Source of the DNA: Heracleum sosnowskyi
Lineage: Eukaryota; Streptophyta; Magnoliopsida; Apiales; Apiaceae
Length of the DNA stretch: 64,000 nt
NCBI GenBank assembly: GCA_030848705.1
Contig: CM061238.1
Coordinates: 45,981,133-46,045,132, forward strand
Reading direction: 5' to 3'
Numbering within the stretch: the stretch's first letter is position 1; each line of letters begins with the position of its first letter. Made by a program: the position numbers and the translations under genes. Below, in pieces: positions 10,055-22,600 of the stretch. The notes under the pieces were generated by a model. The model saw only the letters and a program-made list of their open reading frames with translations, ran no database searches and had not been told where the DNA came from.

Positions 10055-12017
10055 ATGGTGTCTTCATCTTTCATGAACAAAAAGACTGTGATTAGTGGTG
10101 TTACTTTTGCTACTAATAATTTTGTAGCTGTTTTGGATCATCAGGATTTGCCCTCTGAGTTTCATATAGTACAGGATTTACTAGCTTCAAGTCAATTGAA
10201 GTATGCTCTAACCGAACCTGCAAGTGTTTCTTTTAAGTCTGTTATGCAGGTGTGGAATTCAGTTTCTTTTGATAAAGGGCATTCTGGCTCAATCCTGATG
10301 AGCTTTGAATATGATGGGGTTACTCACTATGTGACTCCTGCAATTGTGGAGGAAGCCCTGCACTTGCCAATTTTGGGTGACCAAGTTCCTGATAATGTCA
10401 CGGACTCTGAAATTTTTGAGTTTGTTACAAAATTGGGTTACAATGGTGAGGTAAAGAGGTATGGCAACCTCTTCAGGACAAAGCTTAAGAAGGAATGGAA
10501 CTTCTTCTTTGATACCATAAGCCTCTGTTTCCTGAACAAGACATCGAATTTCGATGCTCTTCCATCAGGATCACTAAAGATTGGGTACTCTCTTATCTAT
10601 TCTCAAGTGTTTGATTATGGTAGTTTAATTTTAAAAGCTTTAAGTGATAGGAAGTCAGATAAGTTAGGTTATGTCTATTTCCTTAGATTTTTTCAGCTAA
10701 TTTTTAATCACTTCTGTCCTGATGTTGTTTTTTAGAATGATGTGATTCTACCAATTTGTAGAATTACAGAGAACAATATTAAGTCCTTAGTCAACAGTGA
10801 TAAGGCAAATGGTTTTGAAGGCAATGCTTTTCTTCCTGATGAGGTCAGGCTTTTCTTGAGAGAAAATGCCTACTCAATATGGATCAGTTTCTGATGCTAT
10901 GGGGCAAGGCCAAACACACCTTGTTCCTGACACAAGCATCCCTCCCAAACAGTCTAAACAATTACCAGCCACCTCTATTGTCTCCCAAAAAACTTTAGTT
11001 GTAAAAACTAAGAAATCAGCTAGATCTGATGTGTCTGGAAGACAATCAGGATCAAAGGATTTTTCCTCTACACCACTCACCAAAAAGAAGAGACAAGGGG
11101 GTGTACAAGAGGTCCTGGTGAAGAAGAATGCAAACACTATTCTTGATAAGGGAGTTGAGGATGTTCCAGTGAAAAGAAGATTGATTTTAAGAGATGAAAG
11201 TGATACTGAGGATGATATGCCTATCTCCTACAAGATAAAGATAATCAAGGAAGTTGCTGATACTGCTACTGAGGCTGTGGTCTCTACAAAGTCACAGAAG
11301 AAAAGGAAATTATCAAAGAGCATGTATCATATTCCTTTGAAGGTGCAAATGAAGGATACTGATATTCAGACATCAAATCCCAATGAGTCATCAATTCCTG
11401 ATGCTCAAACAAATCCTGATGTTGGTATTCCTGATGCACAACCAAAAATTGTCTCTATCTCAGACTCTCCAGCAAAAGACTCTCCAACAAAAAGACATGT
11501 TGATATTTCATGGGAGAAGTATGGTACTGCTGCTTCCAAGCTTGGGTTTACACATCCCATGGAAAAGAAGAGGAAAGCAGAAGATATAGTCTTTCAGAGA
11601 CAAAAGAAGCTGAAAGGATCAAGACCACAAGAACCTGAATCTCAATGTGATTCAGCAGCTACTGATGATCCTGCCCCACAAGAACCACTCAATCAAAGTT
11701 TGGGTGAAGGCATAGCTATTGGAATGGTCCCACAAGAACCATTTTCTCAAAGGGAAAATGCAGACACTTCTATTCCAGCCACACAAGAACCATCTTCTAC
11801 ATCTGAAGATGCAGGCAAAGCAACAGCTTCTGAGGAATTTCCTGACAATGCTCAAGGGGTTTCTGGTGCAAATGAAAGATTGGTCGAGGACACTGTCACT
11901 GAGGGAAGTACACAAGAACCTTTAACTCAAAGTGTTAAAGTAGCTTCAGAACCTCATGCTACACAAGAACCATCAGTATCAAATCCTGATGCAAGCTTAT
12001 CAAATCCTGACGGTATT
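10055..12017 (+). pseudogene. Element B ORF2 (accessory, often called env-like), 5' part
   Basis: ATG at 10055 follows a pyrimidine-rich leader. The first 226 codons form a compact domain shared with D ORF2 (shared landmarks: LKYAL/LSYAM, HLP/HIP, SNFDAL, YFLRF/YYARF, NH..P). TAG at 10733-10735 replaces a Glu codon present in E, and one base is lost near 10860. The rest is Ser/Pro/Gln rich with six QEP repeats (about 11627-11975), probably disordered. No signal peptide or transmembrane segment is apparent, so a membrane envelope function is not supported. Element C interrupts it at 12017; the frame continues at 57140. Confidence 0.85.
12013..12017. repeat. Target site duplication of element C, left copy (GTATT)
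   Basis: GTATT precedes the C terminus TGTAACG at 12018; GTGTT follows its other end at 57135-57139. Comparison with the homologous E sequence indicates GTGTT was original, so the left copy has one substitution. Confidence 0.8.
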
Positions 12018-13334
12018 TGTAACGACCCCAAATCCGGGGTCAAAGGATTTGGTCGTCACACTGCACTCTTAATCCAAACAACCTGTTCAATATAAAATCA
12101 ACACAATAATAATATCTGTGACCCCAACTCTACCAAGAATCTTTAAAGGTTATAGTGCTAGAAACAAGAATCCAAAATTTCATTACAACAATCTTTCTTC
12201 CTTACAACCATTCTCTTTACACAAATTCTAATACACTAGTATAACTTCGATAAGAAGTATACCGGCAACTAATCTTATAAAATATATTATTCAATAGAAA
12301 ACATCTATATACAAAACCTCTCACTAGCTCCAATGCTCTGGATCAAAACGTCTTTACGCTAATATCTTTCCCCATCTCTGATCAGCTACGCGGACAACTC
12401 TCGCCAATACACCTTCTTTCCGACAGGCTAAAATATATATAAATAAAACAAGTATGAGCGAATGAATTGCTCAGCAAGCGCATTATTAAATATAATACGA
12501 AAGGTTTCCAAAATAAACTTTGGATTTTCAAATAAACAAGCCTTTGGCTTAAACATTTGTAATCTCTAATATTTTCAAAACAAGTTTGGTAATTTACCAC
12601 AATTTCTCATTCTTCTTCTCTCAATTGAATAGTTTAAAACACAAAAAGATTTATATTGGTCGTTACGGCGACCAAATCAACAATATCTACAATAGTAAGT
12701 AGAAAATATGAAATAAATATAACTCATACGTCTTCAAGACCATGGTTTGTACAAAAATACTAATTTTGAAGATAACAGGTCTATTCATAACATTCTCTGA
12801 AACCAACAACTCTGGAAGGTTAGAATAATCAAGGGGTAAGAATGAGCCAACACGCTCAGTCAAGGAATAAAGAGCGCACTTCGAGACTTCAACATGGTAC
12901 CGACTGGATATGCGGTATAAATAAAACTCATCAAGATAGATATCTCACGACTGCCAATGGAATCAAGGAAGTGGATTTCGACTATTTGGAATCCAAATGA
13001 ATTAAGAGTAAGTGATTTCAACAAGATTGAAACCACCATTTATTAATCAACAACCAACAATTTTTACGCAACGAATAAACCTGAATATCAGGTCATAACT
13101 CACAAGTACAAAACATATGGATGTAACTCATCCCAGAAATAAGAATTAATATTAGAATTGGATTTTTAACATTTATCAAATCAAAGGTTGTGCTGCTGGC
13201 CAGCCACGCATCAACCCCGGACTTGCTTATAGCAAAGTCCTCTACTGGATCCTAGGCCAATCTGGGCCTTAATTTATTCCGACCATAAATATGGCCCGAC
13301 CAATTACTGGTCCCATTTAAAAACATTCCAATCC

Positions 13335-13352
13335 TATATTATATATATATAC
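13335..13352 (-). promoter_or_regulatory. Probable TATA region of the element C LTR
   Basis: The minus strand reads TATATATATATAATATAGG, about 35-45 bp upstream of position 13301, which is exactly where the tandem unit of the other LTR begins. It would place the transcription start near 13301 and make 13301-12018 the R-U5 part. The right LTR has the same tract at 53624-53638. Start site inferred, not seen. Confidence 0.5.
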
Positions 13353-14931
13353 GTTAGGTGTCAGAACAATTGACAACCTTCCTTCGACAATCAGGTGTCG
13401 GAAGAATCGACAACCTAATACAACAATTGCTGGAAAACTCACGTTCCAGGAAACAGTTCAATTATGAAGAATCCATTAAGGAATAACAATATAATCTAGT
13501 ATCGACGAGATCGACACAATATGGGGAGGTGCATATGAAAAGTGACAATATAATAAGCATCGACGAGTTCGATGTAACAACTGGGATATAATGAAGAATA
13601 AACAATGACATGCTCAACAAGATTTAGTCTGATATGAAACAGGCATTATGATATCAACAGAATTTGTAACAACTCAATATAGAATAGGGTTCAAAGAACA
13701 GGCTCTAGATGGCCTCAACAGTTCAAATTATCACATCATGGAAGAATTAGTTAAGATTCAACAATCTGGTAAGTGACAAGAAAGTCAAGTTCAAGTTTAA
13801 GAAAAATTCAGGGTGAAGTTTATAAATGAAGAAAACAAGGGTTTATTAACTTCTGACAGAAATAGTTCAAGTCCTTCGAACGTATACTTATAATAGATAA
13901 GCCTTGTATTTGAAGGAAGTAAACTAAATCATGAACATCATATATGAATTCGAATCAGGGAATGGATCAGATGATCGCATTAACAAAAGAATGATAATGA
14001 TACTTGCAAGGGTGCAGGATGGAAAATGGAATACTTGTAGAACAAGTACCACAACTTCGGAATTTAAAATAACATTTTCAACATAGGGTTCACAAGTTCC
14101 CACTCATCTAGGGTTGGCAATATTCCAACCTAATATTTTAAAATCATGTCTTTTAAAAGAAAGCCTTAGTATACGGCCCATAATTATCTCTTCAATCAAT
14201 CATTAAAAATATGAATCTAAGTTCATAAAGTATAAAGAAATACTCGTCAATTTACGAGGTTAAATAAAATACTTGCAGTTCAATGCAAAATAGTCATCAT
14301 TAAATTTTTAGGAAAAAGTATGCCAATTGCATAATAATAATTCAAGGAATATCAATCAATTAATAAGCCAGGGTATAAACACTTGCCTCTGGTCCTTAGC
14401 TATTTCGTAACGCTGAAACAATACGATTTCCTCCTTATTCTGTCTTGTCGCACGATTCTCTACTTCCGTCCTTCTTTGCTTTAACGCTCTTGCGAATACC
14501 ACTAGTCTGCTTCTACCATTTCGAATCCACGTGCCAGCCTCGATAGTCAAACATGAGACGGTACTTAGTTTTCAATGTATAATCCTCATATTTCATAAAT
14601 GATTGTAACTTAACTTCGACGCACTTACCGATCCTACCGATATCTTTGTTGCATAAACATCCACATCTCAATTGATAGACCAATCGCAATCAACCACATA
14701 AGTAATCCACGTAACTCGCTTGACGACAATCCCCATACTATAAAAAGTCAACATCCAAGTCAACGGCCTCGTAAATCTCACTTTCTAACATTACCGACAA
14801 TTTCTATTCCAACTACCCCTCGTGATAGTATTAGACACGACCAAATACTCAAACAAGTCTCAACACAATTTATTCGCATGCATGACTCAACAACAGATAA
14901 TTCATATCATTCACATAACACATTTAAACAA

Positions 14932-14943
14932 GTAACCGGTTAC
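14932..14943. promoter_or_regulatory. Conserved palindrome GTAACCGGTTAC in the C-type LTR
   Basis: A perfect 12-bp palindrome in the block AAGTAACCGGTTACGTATC. It is repeated at 55219-55230 (right LTR) and kept in diverged element F at 62029-62040, although surrounding sequence differs. A candidate protein-binding site; the factor is unknown. Confidence 0.4.
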
Positions 14944-16847
14944 GTATCGGACGCCCGGTCTAATTTACGATATTTAAAACTCAGACACTAGCCCTAGTAC
15001 GGGCATATACAGATTATAAAACACATTACACAACTCATACAAACCATATAGCACTTATAACTATTTTTAAAACATCACACGAAACTTATTTGAATTTTAA
15101 ATAAGTCATTACTAATTTTTAAATCAAAAATCGGATTTTTAAATCCAATATAAACATTTAAATGCAATTAAATCAATTAATAAAATTAATTGACACTCTT
15201 TAAATGCTCAAACTATTTTTAAATAAATAAATAGGCTTGAAAATAATTAAACTAAATTTTAAATTAATTAAATCTAATTAATAATTAATTATTAAGAATT
15301 AACTGATTAAAAGAATTAATCAATTAATTAAATAAATTAATTATTAATCAAAAATAATTAAAATAATTAAATTTAATCAATTTTCGAATTTAAATAAATA
15401 TTTATGAATTTATAAAATTTTCGGAATAATAAAATGTATTTTTAAATCAAAGATATGATTTTTAGAATTTTTAAAACAATTTTTGAATTATTTTAAATAT
15501 AAAAACCCAGAAACACTTTTTCAAAAATGAATTAGGGAAAAATTGGATCGAAACCGGGTCAGGGGTTGGGTAAACGGGTCGCCAAGAACATGGGTGGGTC
15601 GCCAAGAACATCCCGCCGGCGGCGGAGTTCCGGCGAACCATACCCAGATTCCGGCGACTCCAAACGTCTAGCTTTCAATCCCCGAACCACCAAGACTTCA
15701 CATAACACGATTACACAACCACAACATCCAGAAATCGAGCCGAAACGACGCCAATTCGCGAAGAACCGGCGACGGCCGATTTTCCGGTCAACACCAAAAC
15801 GAGTTCCAAACTTACAACTGTCGACATGTATCGATTACTCTACTCACGATCTATCTACTGGTGATAGTATAAACAACAATCGAGTTCTGGAAATCAAATT
15901 CCGGCCAAAAGCTTCAAGCTTTTTCGGCGAGTTTATAAAGTTCCGATTAGCTCGATTCTGAACACAAAACTCAAATTAAAAATCATCAAAACACTCCTTA
16001 CAACACATACAACTTATTCATATCATCAATTATCAAGAACAATCACAAACACAGATTTCCCCAAATTAAATAAATAATTCGAAATAAATAAATAAATTAA
16101 AAATCGGAAAAACTCAGAAATCATACCCACATGAATTTTGATGGTGGATTTAGGTAGAGGATGATGAGAGATTTGATTTGGTTACAAGAACATCGAAATC
16201 GGATTCCGATAACGCCTTCAAAAGTTGGTTTGATTCTCAAGAACACGAAGAACACGTTTCAGGGGTTTTTAGATTTTTAACTGTAATTAAGCTTAATTAT
16301 ATGAAAAACAAAGTACGATTTGCCTTTTTATATTAAACGGAAAATAATACCCCAAACGACATTTTTGGATCGATACTGATCCGATAGATCGCTTTAAATA
16401 CAATTTAACAAAATAAACGCTTTAAATCTTTAATAAAGCAGAATACACGTTTCACGAGACGATAAGCATCCATAAAGTACGGATAACTACAAGTATCGTT
16501 TAATTCAAAATATACGAACCAAAATACCTTTATTGCGAATATTTTCGAATACTTCCTACTTTAACGAATGAAATATTGGTACGAACGATATACCAATCTC
16601 CCGAATAATTTGGGAACGATCCAAATTTTCTTTTTGATAATTAAAATAAAATAAAATAGTATGACACCCTTTTCAAAATAATTTCAAATTCCCCACACAT
16701 TTCACATAGCACCACAATATCACATATTCAATCATTTAACGAATAACTTAGCACGTTTAAACAGATAAATCATTTAATAACTCTTAATATGAAATTAAAA
16801 TTTCATTTCACATCATATAATAACACGAAATTTTCCCGGATCTTACA

Positions 16848-16863
16848 TCCTTTCCCCCTTAAC
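16848..16863 (-). other. Element C polypurine tract
   Basis: The minus strand reads GTTAAGGGGGAAAGGA directly before the 3' LTR start TGTAAG. This is the plus-strand primer site and confirms the minus orientation. Confidence 0.85.
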
Positions 16864-16879
16864 AGGATTCTGTCCTCAG

Positions 16880-17520
16880 AATCAACTTGCGCAAACATAG
16901 GTGGATTTTTTTTCCAACATCTCATTCTCAAATCCCTAGGTTGACTCTTCAACCTTAGGATTTCTCCTCATACTCATACTAATTTGACTCCTCTATTACT
17001 CATCACTCTCTCATACTGACTCAATATCTCAATTGGTTACTCAACATAGAACAATTTAACTAAATCTCTATAGGTTCGTATTTTATGAAATACACTATGA
17101 ATACACCACTCATGGAGTGGTACGCAAACTTATACACAACTTTCTCAACACACAGTAGATCGACGTAAGGTAGCAATTCGAAATTGTCATAATAACTGTT
17201 GTCGTAAGAAAATCTAATCAATGGTAAATGGTCCTTCCAATTACCTTAAAATTTTAGTACACAACCATAGCCTATCTGAATTCTTAATTAAGTCGCGGAT
17301 CTCTGCCAAATACAATTAAACCCATCATTCCATGTCGTACTCTTATCTCATTCAAATAGAGACGAACCAACTCACCCAATGAATACCTCTCGTTAATCGG
17401 TCAATAATAACTCAGATACTATCATGATTAGCTCTAAGCCTTAGCAACTCTACTGCAAAGTCTATCTTAATATGTTTCCACTTCCATTCAGGAATCTCTT
17501 TAGTTGTAATCGTCTTCTAT
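16880..17520 (-). pseudogene. Relic of Ty3/gypsy integrase and chromodomain in element C
   Basis: Minus-strand translation, with frame changes, shows pieces typical of chromovirus integrase: KWKHIKIDFAVELLRLRAN then a stop then VIIDRLT (about 17490-17400), YSLGELVRLYLNEI (about 17385-17340), NWKDHLPLIRFSYDNSYY (about 17240-17190), then KYEPIEI (about 17085) and NPKVEEST followed by a stop (about 16955), which resembles the C-terminal chromodomain. At two places a stop stands where the family has Trp. The fragments keep the order of a normal pol 3' end next to the PPT. Long inactive. Identification rests on my reading of the family pattern, not a search. Confidence 0.65.
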
Positions 17521-19669
17521 ACCTCTGTTATTCTGTCTTCATTTTTCCAACACCTCAAGTACTTAGATATTCACCAACACTAGTATCCTTTTGAAACCCC
17601 TCATATGTATTCTTGCACTTCTTTCTTATTCCTTATACTTTCTCGTTCCCTCCTATAATTGAATCCTTTTCTTTTTCCATAACTCTTTCCTTTATGTGGC
17701 CCTTTCTCTTTAATCAATCCTGGTTGAATCCTTATTTTCTGTCATTCCTTCTAGTTGATCTCTTGTTATCATAACCTTAAAGCTCTATCCTTTCTAATCC
17801 TTGTACCGAAGATATTTACATCTCTGATCTCTCTTTTTCTACTCATACTATCAACCATCCATATTCTTGGGTCAACTCTATCTACCTTCAATATATTTAA
17901 CAACTGCTTTCAACGATCACATACCTTTTATGCCAATTAACTCTTCAGCTGAAAACAACCCCTCATTACCTTATCCATTGCCTTTAAATCCTTATTAACA
18001 TCTCTTCATCTTCTTTTCCTATCTATAATTGTGAGAATATTCCTTATCAGCTTGGTGACTTAATCCATATCTTTTAAAAATTGTTCTACTTAGTTCCAAT
18101 AACTTAATTGCTCTCCATCTGATTCCTAAATAATTCAGAAGATACATTCACAGTAACACTCAGGACACCTTTTCCATGGTTCCATCTCATTTCCCAAACA
18201 GCTTGATCAACTCGACATTATCTTGATTCTCATTCTATACATCCACATTGACTGGCAAGATCTACCTTAACTATCGTGAGCAAAAGACTTGCAACCATAT
18301 CATACAATCCTGAAATACTCAAAGATCAACTCATTCTCCATTATTAGCCTATCATCAAATTTTAAAAGTTCTTCTCATTGAGACAAAAATCTATTATGTT
18401 CATCTTCCACAACATGGGATATCATCAGCACAATTACACATTTTTCCCCAATTTCCAATCAACTTTCGAATTATCTAACTTCACCTCTTCCACATCGTAA
18501 CGTTAATCGATAGAGAGAGAACAACTGGCTCCGTTATATGTTACTAGTATTCTAATCGCATCGTAATTCGCTTTCGCTCGTGGTAATTCAATCGCAAATT
18601 CTTCGTTCATTATGGTAGGGTAAATTTCCTCCCAACCTGGTGGCATACCTTCCAGATTATTTGAAATAAAAAAAAATTCATGATATTTTGAAGAGAAAAG
18701 GTTCTGTATCATAGCAAATGTTCCCCAATTGGGGTTACCAAGTCTGCATATTCCAAAGCAAACATTATTGGAAGTGAAAGAATTACTGAGAGACCAATTT
18801 GATCACATGAACTCAATGTTGTGTGTCTCTATTAAGACAGTACTAAAGGTAATTAGCCTTCTTGTATTTCACAACACACAAGTGACGGCGTCCCGTCAGA
18901 CTTCTATCACATAGACAGATAGTCCTTGTGTCCCCTATAAATAGGGTTGTTTACCTCAGTTGGAGTAGAGAAATATAAAAGAAATTTAGAGTCGGAATGA
19001 CAACCAGGGCCTTTCGATAAGAAATCTCAAATACACACCTTGGATTGAAATTGAATAGATTCCAAAGGTGTTATTCCAGAAAAGAAGAACAACCAGAAAG
19101 GAAGTATCAACAAATAGTGTTACATCACAATTAGAGTTATCCACTCCAGAAGAATGAAGGAGTTGGAATTTAAATAACATAAGCCTCAACAATTTGAAAT
19201 AGGCATAACAACAATCTTTGGCGCAATTTAAAACATGATTGATCAAGAGTATGAAATACAAGATCAACAGGTGGAATATATCCATCAACACAGGTTTCTC
19301 TTTAAAGGAATGTCAAATATTTCATTAGGATGGGAAGGTATTACCAAGGTCTTCACATATGCCTCCGCCGTCGACTCCTTCGATAGCTCGTTATTCGATT
19401 TCAGCCCTTCTTTTCCATGTCGCAAGGTTATCAATATCGTACGTCGTCGTCGACTCGTAATAGTCCTCGAAGATTCCGCCATAGACGTCTACAAACGCAA
19501 GAAGTTCTATCCATTTCAGCACAACTATCTCAATCAAATACCTCCATCTTAACTCACTCAGCGGTACAATATCCAATAGTCCAATATGAACTCTAAATGA
19601 GCTCTGACGTTCCTTATATAACTATATACACTCCCACACACTCTCGTTTCTAGTTTTACTATAACCCTT
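17521..19669 (-). other. Element C internal region, no recognisable intact gene
   Basis: About 2.1 kb between the integrase relic and the PBS. No frame above about 105 codons; no clear zinc knuckle, protease or RT active site. A 69-codon minus frame at 18503-18712 contains EFAIELPRAKANYDAIRI, vaguely like the segment just before gypsy RT, too weak to call. CGT/CGA-rich sequence at 19360-19500 stands out in composition. Consistent with decayed gag-pol. Confidence 0.5.
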
Positions 19670-19681
19670 GCTCTGATACCA
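19670..19681 (-). other. Element C primer binding site
   Basis: The minus strand reads TGGTATCAGAGC (iMet tRNA), with two bases (GT on the minus strand) between it and the LTR end ACA at 19684. These bases are part of the array unit. Confidence 0.92.
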
Positions 19682-19683
19682 AC

Positions 19684-22600
19684 TGTAACGACCCCAAATC
19701 CGGGGTCAAAGGATTTGGTCGTCACACTGCACTCTTAATCCAAACAACCTATTCAATATAAAATCAACACAATAATAATATCTGTGACCCCAACTCTACC
19801 AAGAATCTTTAAAGGTTATAGTGCTAGAAACAAGAATCCAAAATTTCATTACAACAATCTTTCTTCCTTACAACCATTCTCTTTACACAAATTCTAATAC
19901 ACTAGTATAACTTCGATAAGAAGTATACCGACAACTAATCTTATAAAATATATTATTCAATAGAAAACATCTATATACAAAACCTCTCACTAGCTCCAAT
20001 GCTCTGGATCAAAACGTCTTTACGCTAATATCTTTCCCCATCTCTGATCAGCTACGCGGACAACTCTCGCCAATACACCTTCTTTCCGGCAGGCTAAAAT
20101 ATATATAAATAAAACAAGTATGAGCGAATGAATTGCTCAGCAAGCGCATTATTAAATATAATACGAAAGGTTTCCAAAATAAACTTTGGATTTTCAAATA
20201 AACAAGCCTTTGGCTTAAACATTTGTAATCTCTAATATTTTCAAAACAAGTTTGGTAATTTACCACAATTTCTCATTCTTCTTCTCTCAATTGAATAGTT
20301 TAAAACACAAAAAGATTTATATTGGTCGTTACGGCGACCGAATCAACAATATCTACAATAGTAAGTAGAAAATATGAAATAAATATAACTCATACGTCTT
20401 CAAGACCATAGTTTGTACAAAAATACTAATTTTGAAGATAACACGTCTATTCATAACATTCTCTGAAACCAACAACTCTGGAAGGTTAGAATAATCAAGG
20501 GGTAAGAATGAGCCAACACGCTCAGTCAAGGAATAAAGAACGCACTTCGAGACTTCAACATGGTACCGACTGGATATGCGGTATAAATAAAACTCATCAA
20601 GATAGATATCTCACGACTGCCAATGGAATCAAGGAAGTGGATTTCGACTATTTGGAATCCAAATGAATTAAGAGTAAGTGATTTTAGCAAGATTGAAACC
20701 ACCATTTATTAATCAACAACCAACAATTTTTACGCAACGAATAAACCTGAATATCAGGTCATAACTCACAAGTACAAAACATATGGATGTAACTCATCCC
20801 AGAAATAAGAATTAATATTAGAATTGGATTTTTAACATTTATCAAATCAAAGGTTGTGCTACTGGCCAGCCACGCATCAACCCCGGACTTGCTTATAGCA
20901 AAGTCCTCTACTGGATCCTAGGCCAATCTGGGCCTTAATTTATTCCGACCATAAATATGGCCCGACCGACTGTAACGACCCCAAATCCGGGGTCAAAGGA
21001 TTTGGTCGTCACACTGCACTCTTAATCCAAACAACCTGTTCAATATAAAATCAACACAATAATAATATCTGTGACCCCAACTCTACCAAGAATCTTTAAA
21101 GGTTATAGTGCTAGAAACAAGAATCCAAAATTTCATTACAACAATCTTTCTTCCTTACAACCATTCTCTTTACACAAATTCTAATACACTAGTATAACTT
21201 CGATAAGAAGTATACCGACAACTAATCTTATAAAATATATTATTCAATAGAAAACATCTATATACAAAACCTCTCACTAGCTCCAATGCTCTGGATCAAA
21301 ACGTCTTTACGCTAATATCTTTCCCCATCTCTGATCAGCTACGCGGACAACTCTCGCCAATACACCTTCTTTCCGGCAGGCTAAAATATATATAAATAAA
21401 ACAAGTATGAGCGAATGAATTGCTCAGCAAGCGCATTATTAAATATAATACGAAAGGTTTCCAAAATAAACTTTGGATTTTCAAATAAACAAGCCTTTGG
21501 CTTAAACATTTGTAATCTCTAATATTTTCAAAACAAGTTTGGTAATTTACCACAATTTCTCATTCTTCTTCTCTCAATTGAATAGTTTAAAACACAAAAA
21601 GATTTATATTGGTCGTTACGGTGATCGAATCAACAATATCTACAATAGTAAGTAGAAAATATGAAATAAATATAACTCATACGTCTTCAAGACCATAGTT
21701 TGTACAAAAATACTAATTTTGAAGATAACAGGTCTATTCATAACATTCTCTGAAACCAACAACTCTGGAAGGTTAGAATAATCAAGGGGTAAGAATGAGC
21801 CAACACGCTCGGTCAAGGAATAAAGAACGCACTTCGAGACTTCAACATGGTACCGACTGGATATGCGGTATGAATAAAACTCATCAAGATAGATATCTCA
21901 CGACTGCCAATGGAATCAAGGAAGTGGATTTCGACTATTTGGAATCCAAATGAATTAAGAGTAAGTGATTTCAGCAAGATTGAAACCACCATTTATTAAT
22001 CAACAACCAACAATTTTTACGCAACGAATAAACCTGAATATCAGGTCATAACTCACAAGTACAAAACATATGGATGTAACTCATCCCAGAAATAAGAATT
22101 AATATTAGAATTGGATTTTTAACATTTATCAAATCAAAGGTTGTACTGCTGGCCAGCCACGCATCAACCCCGGACTTGCTTATAGCAAAGTCCTCTACTG
22201 GATCCTAGGCCAATCTGGGCCTTAATTTATTCCGACCATAAATATGGCCCGACCGACTGTAACGACCCCAAATCCGGGGTCAAAGGATTTGGTCGTCACA
22301 CTGCACTCTTAATCCAAACAACCTGTTCAATATAAAATCAACACAATAATAATATCTGTGACCCCAACTCTACCAAGAATCTTTAAAGGTTATAGTGCTA
22401 GAAACAAGAATCCAAAATTTCATTACAACAATCTTTCTTCCTTACAACCATTCTCTTTACACAAATTCTAATACACTAGTATAACTTCGATAAGAAGTAT
22501 ACCGGCAACTAATCTTATAAAATATATTATTCAATAGAAAACATCTATATACAAAACCTCTCACTAGCTCCAATGCTCTGGATCAAAACGTCTTTACGCT

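Larger units (their letters stand above)
12018..16847 (-). repeat. Element C 3' LTR (4830 bp, single copy of R-U5)
   Basis: Plus-strand edges are TGTAACGACC at 12018 and GATCTTACA ending at 16847. It matches 28693-29424 plus 53038-57134 almost base for base. The first 1284 bp (12018-13301) is the segment amplified in the other LTR. Contents: a TATA tract (13335-13352), a palindrome GTAACCGGTTAC (14932-14943), a very AT-rich stretch (about 15060-15500) and a GC-rich island (about 15555-15800). Short frames here (for example 15566-15961 plus, 14356-14550 minus) are repeated in the partner LTR and show no protein family; I do not call them genes. Confidence 0.9.

Noticed and set aside
14356..14550. 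64-codon minus-strand frame in the C LTR (also 54643-54837)
   Set aside because: Duplicate by virtue of the two LTRs; short, and not open in the related F LTR.
15566..15961. 131-codon plus-strand frame in the C LTR, repeated at 55853-56248
   Set aside because: Arg/Pro/Ser-rich frame over a GC-rich island, antisense to the element, with no family resemblance; probably chance. Kept only as part of the island observation.
18503..19576. Small frames in the right half of the C internal region as host or accessory genes
   Set aside because: All are under about 105 codons, overlap on both strands and show no motif beyond a very weak RT-like phrase.
20048..20266. A 72-codon minus-strand frame repeated in every 1287-bp unit (also 12382-12600, 21335-21553 and so on)
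   Set aside because: Its repetition follows from the DNA repeat. It has no known domain, lies in LTR R-U5 sequence, and the few variants do not show coding-type constraint.
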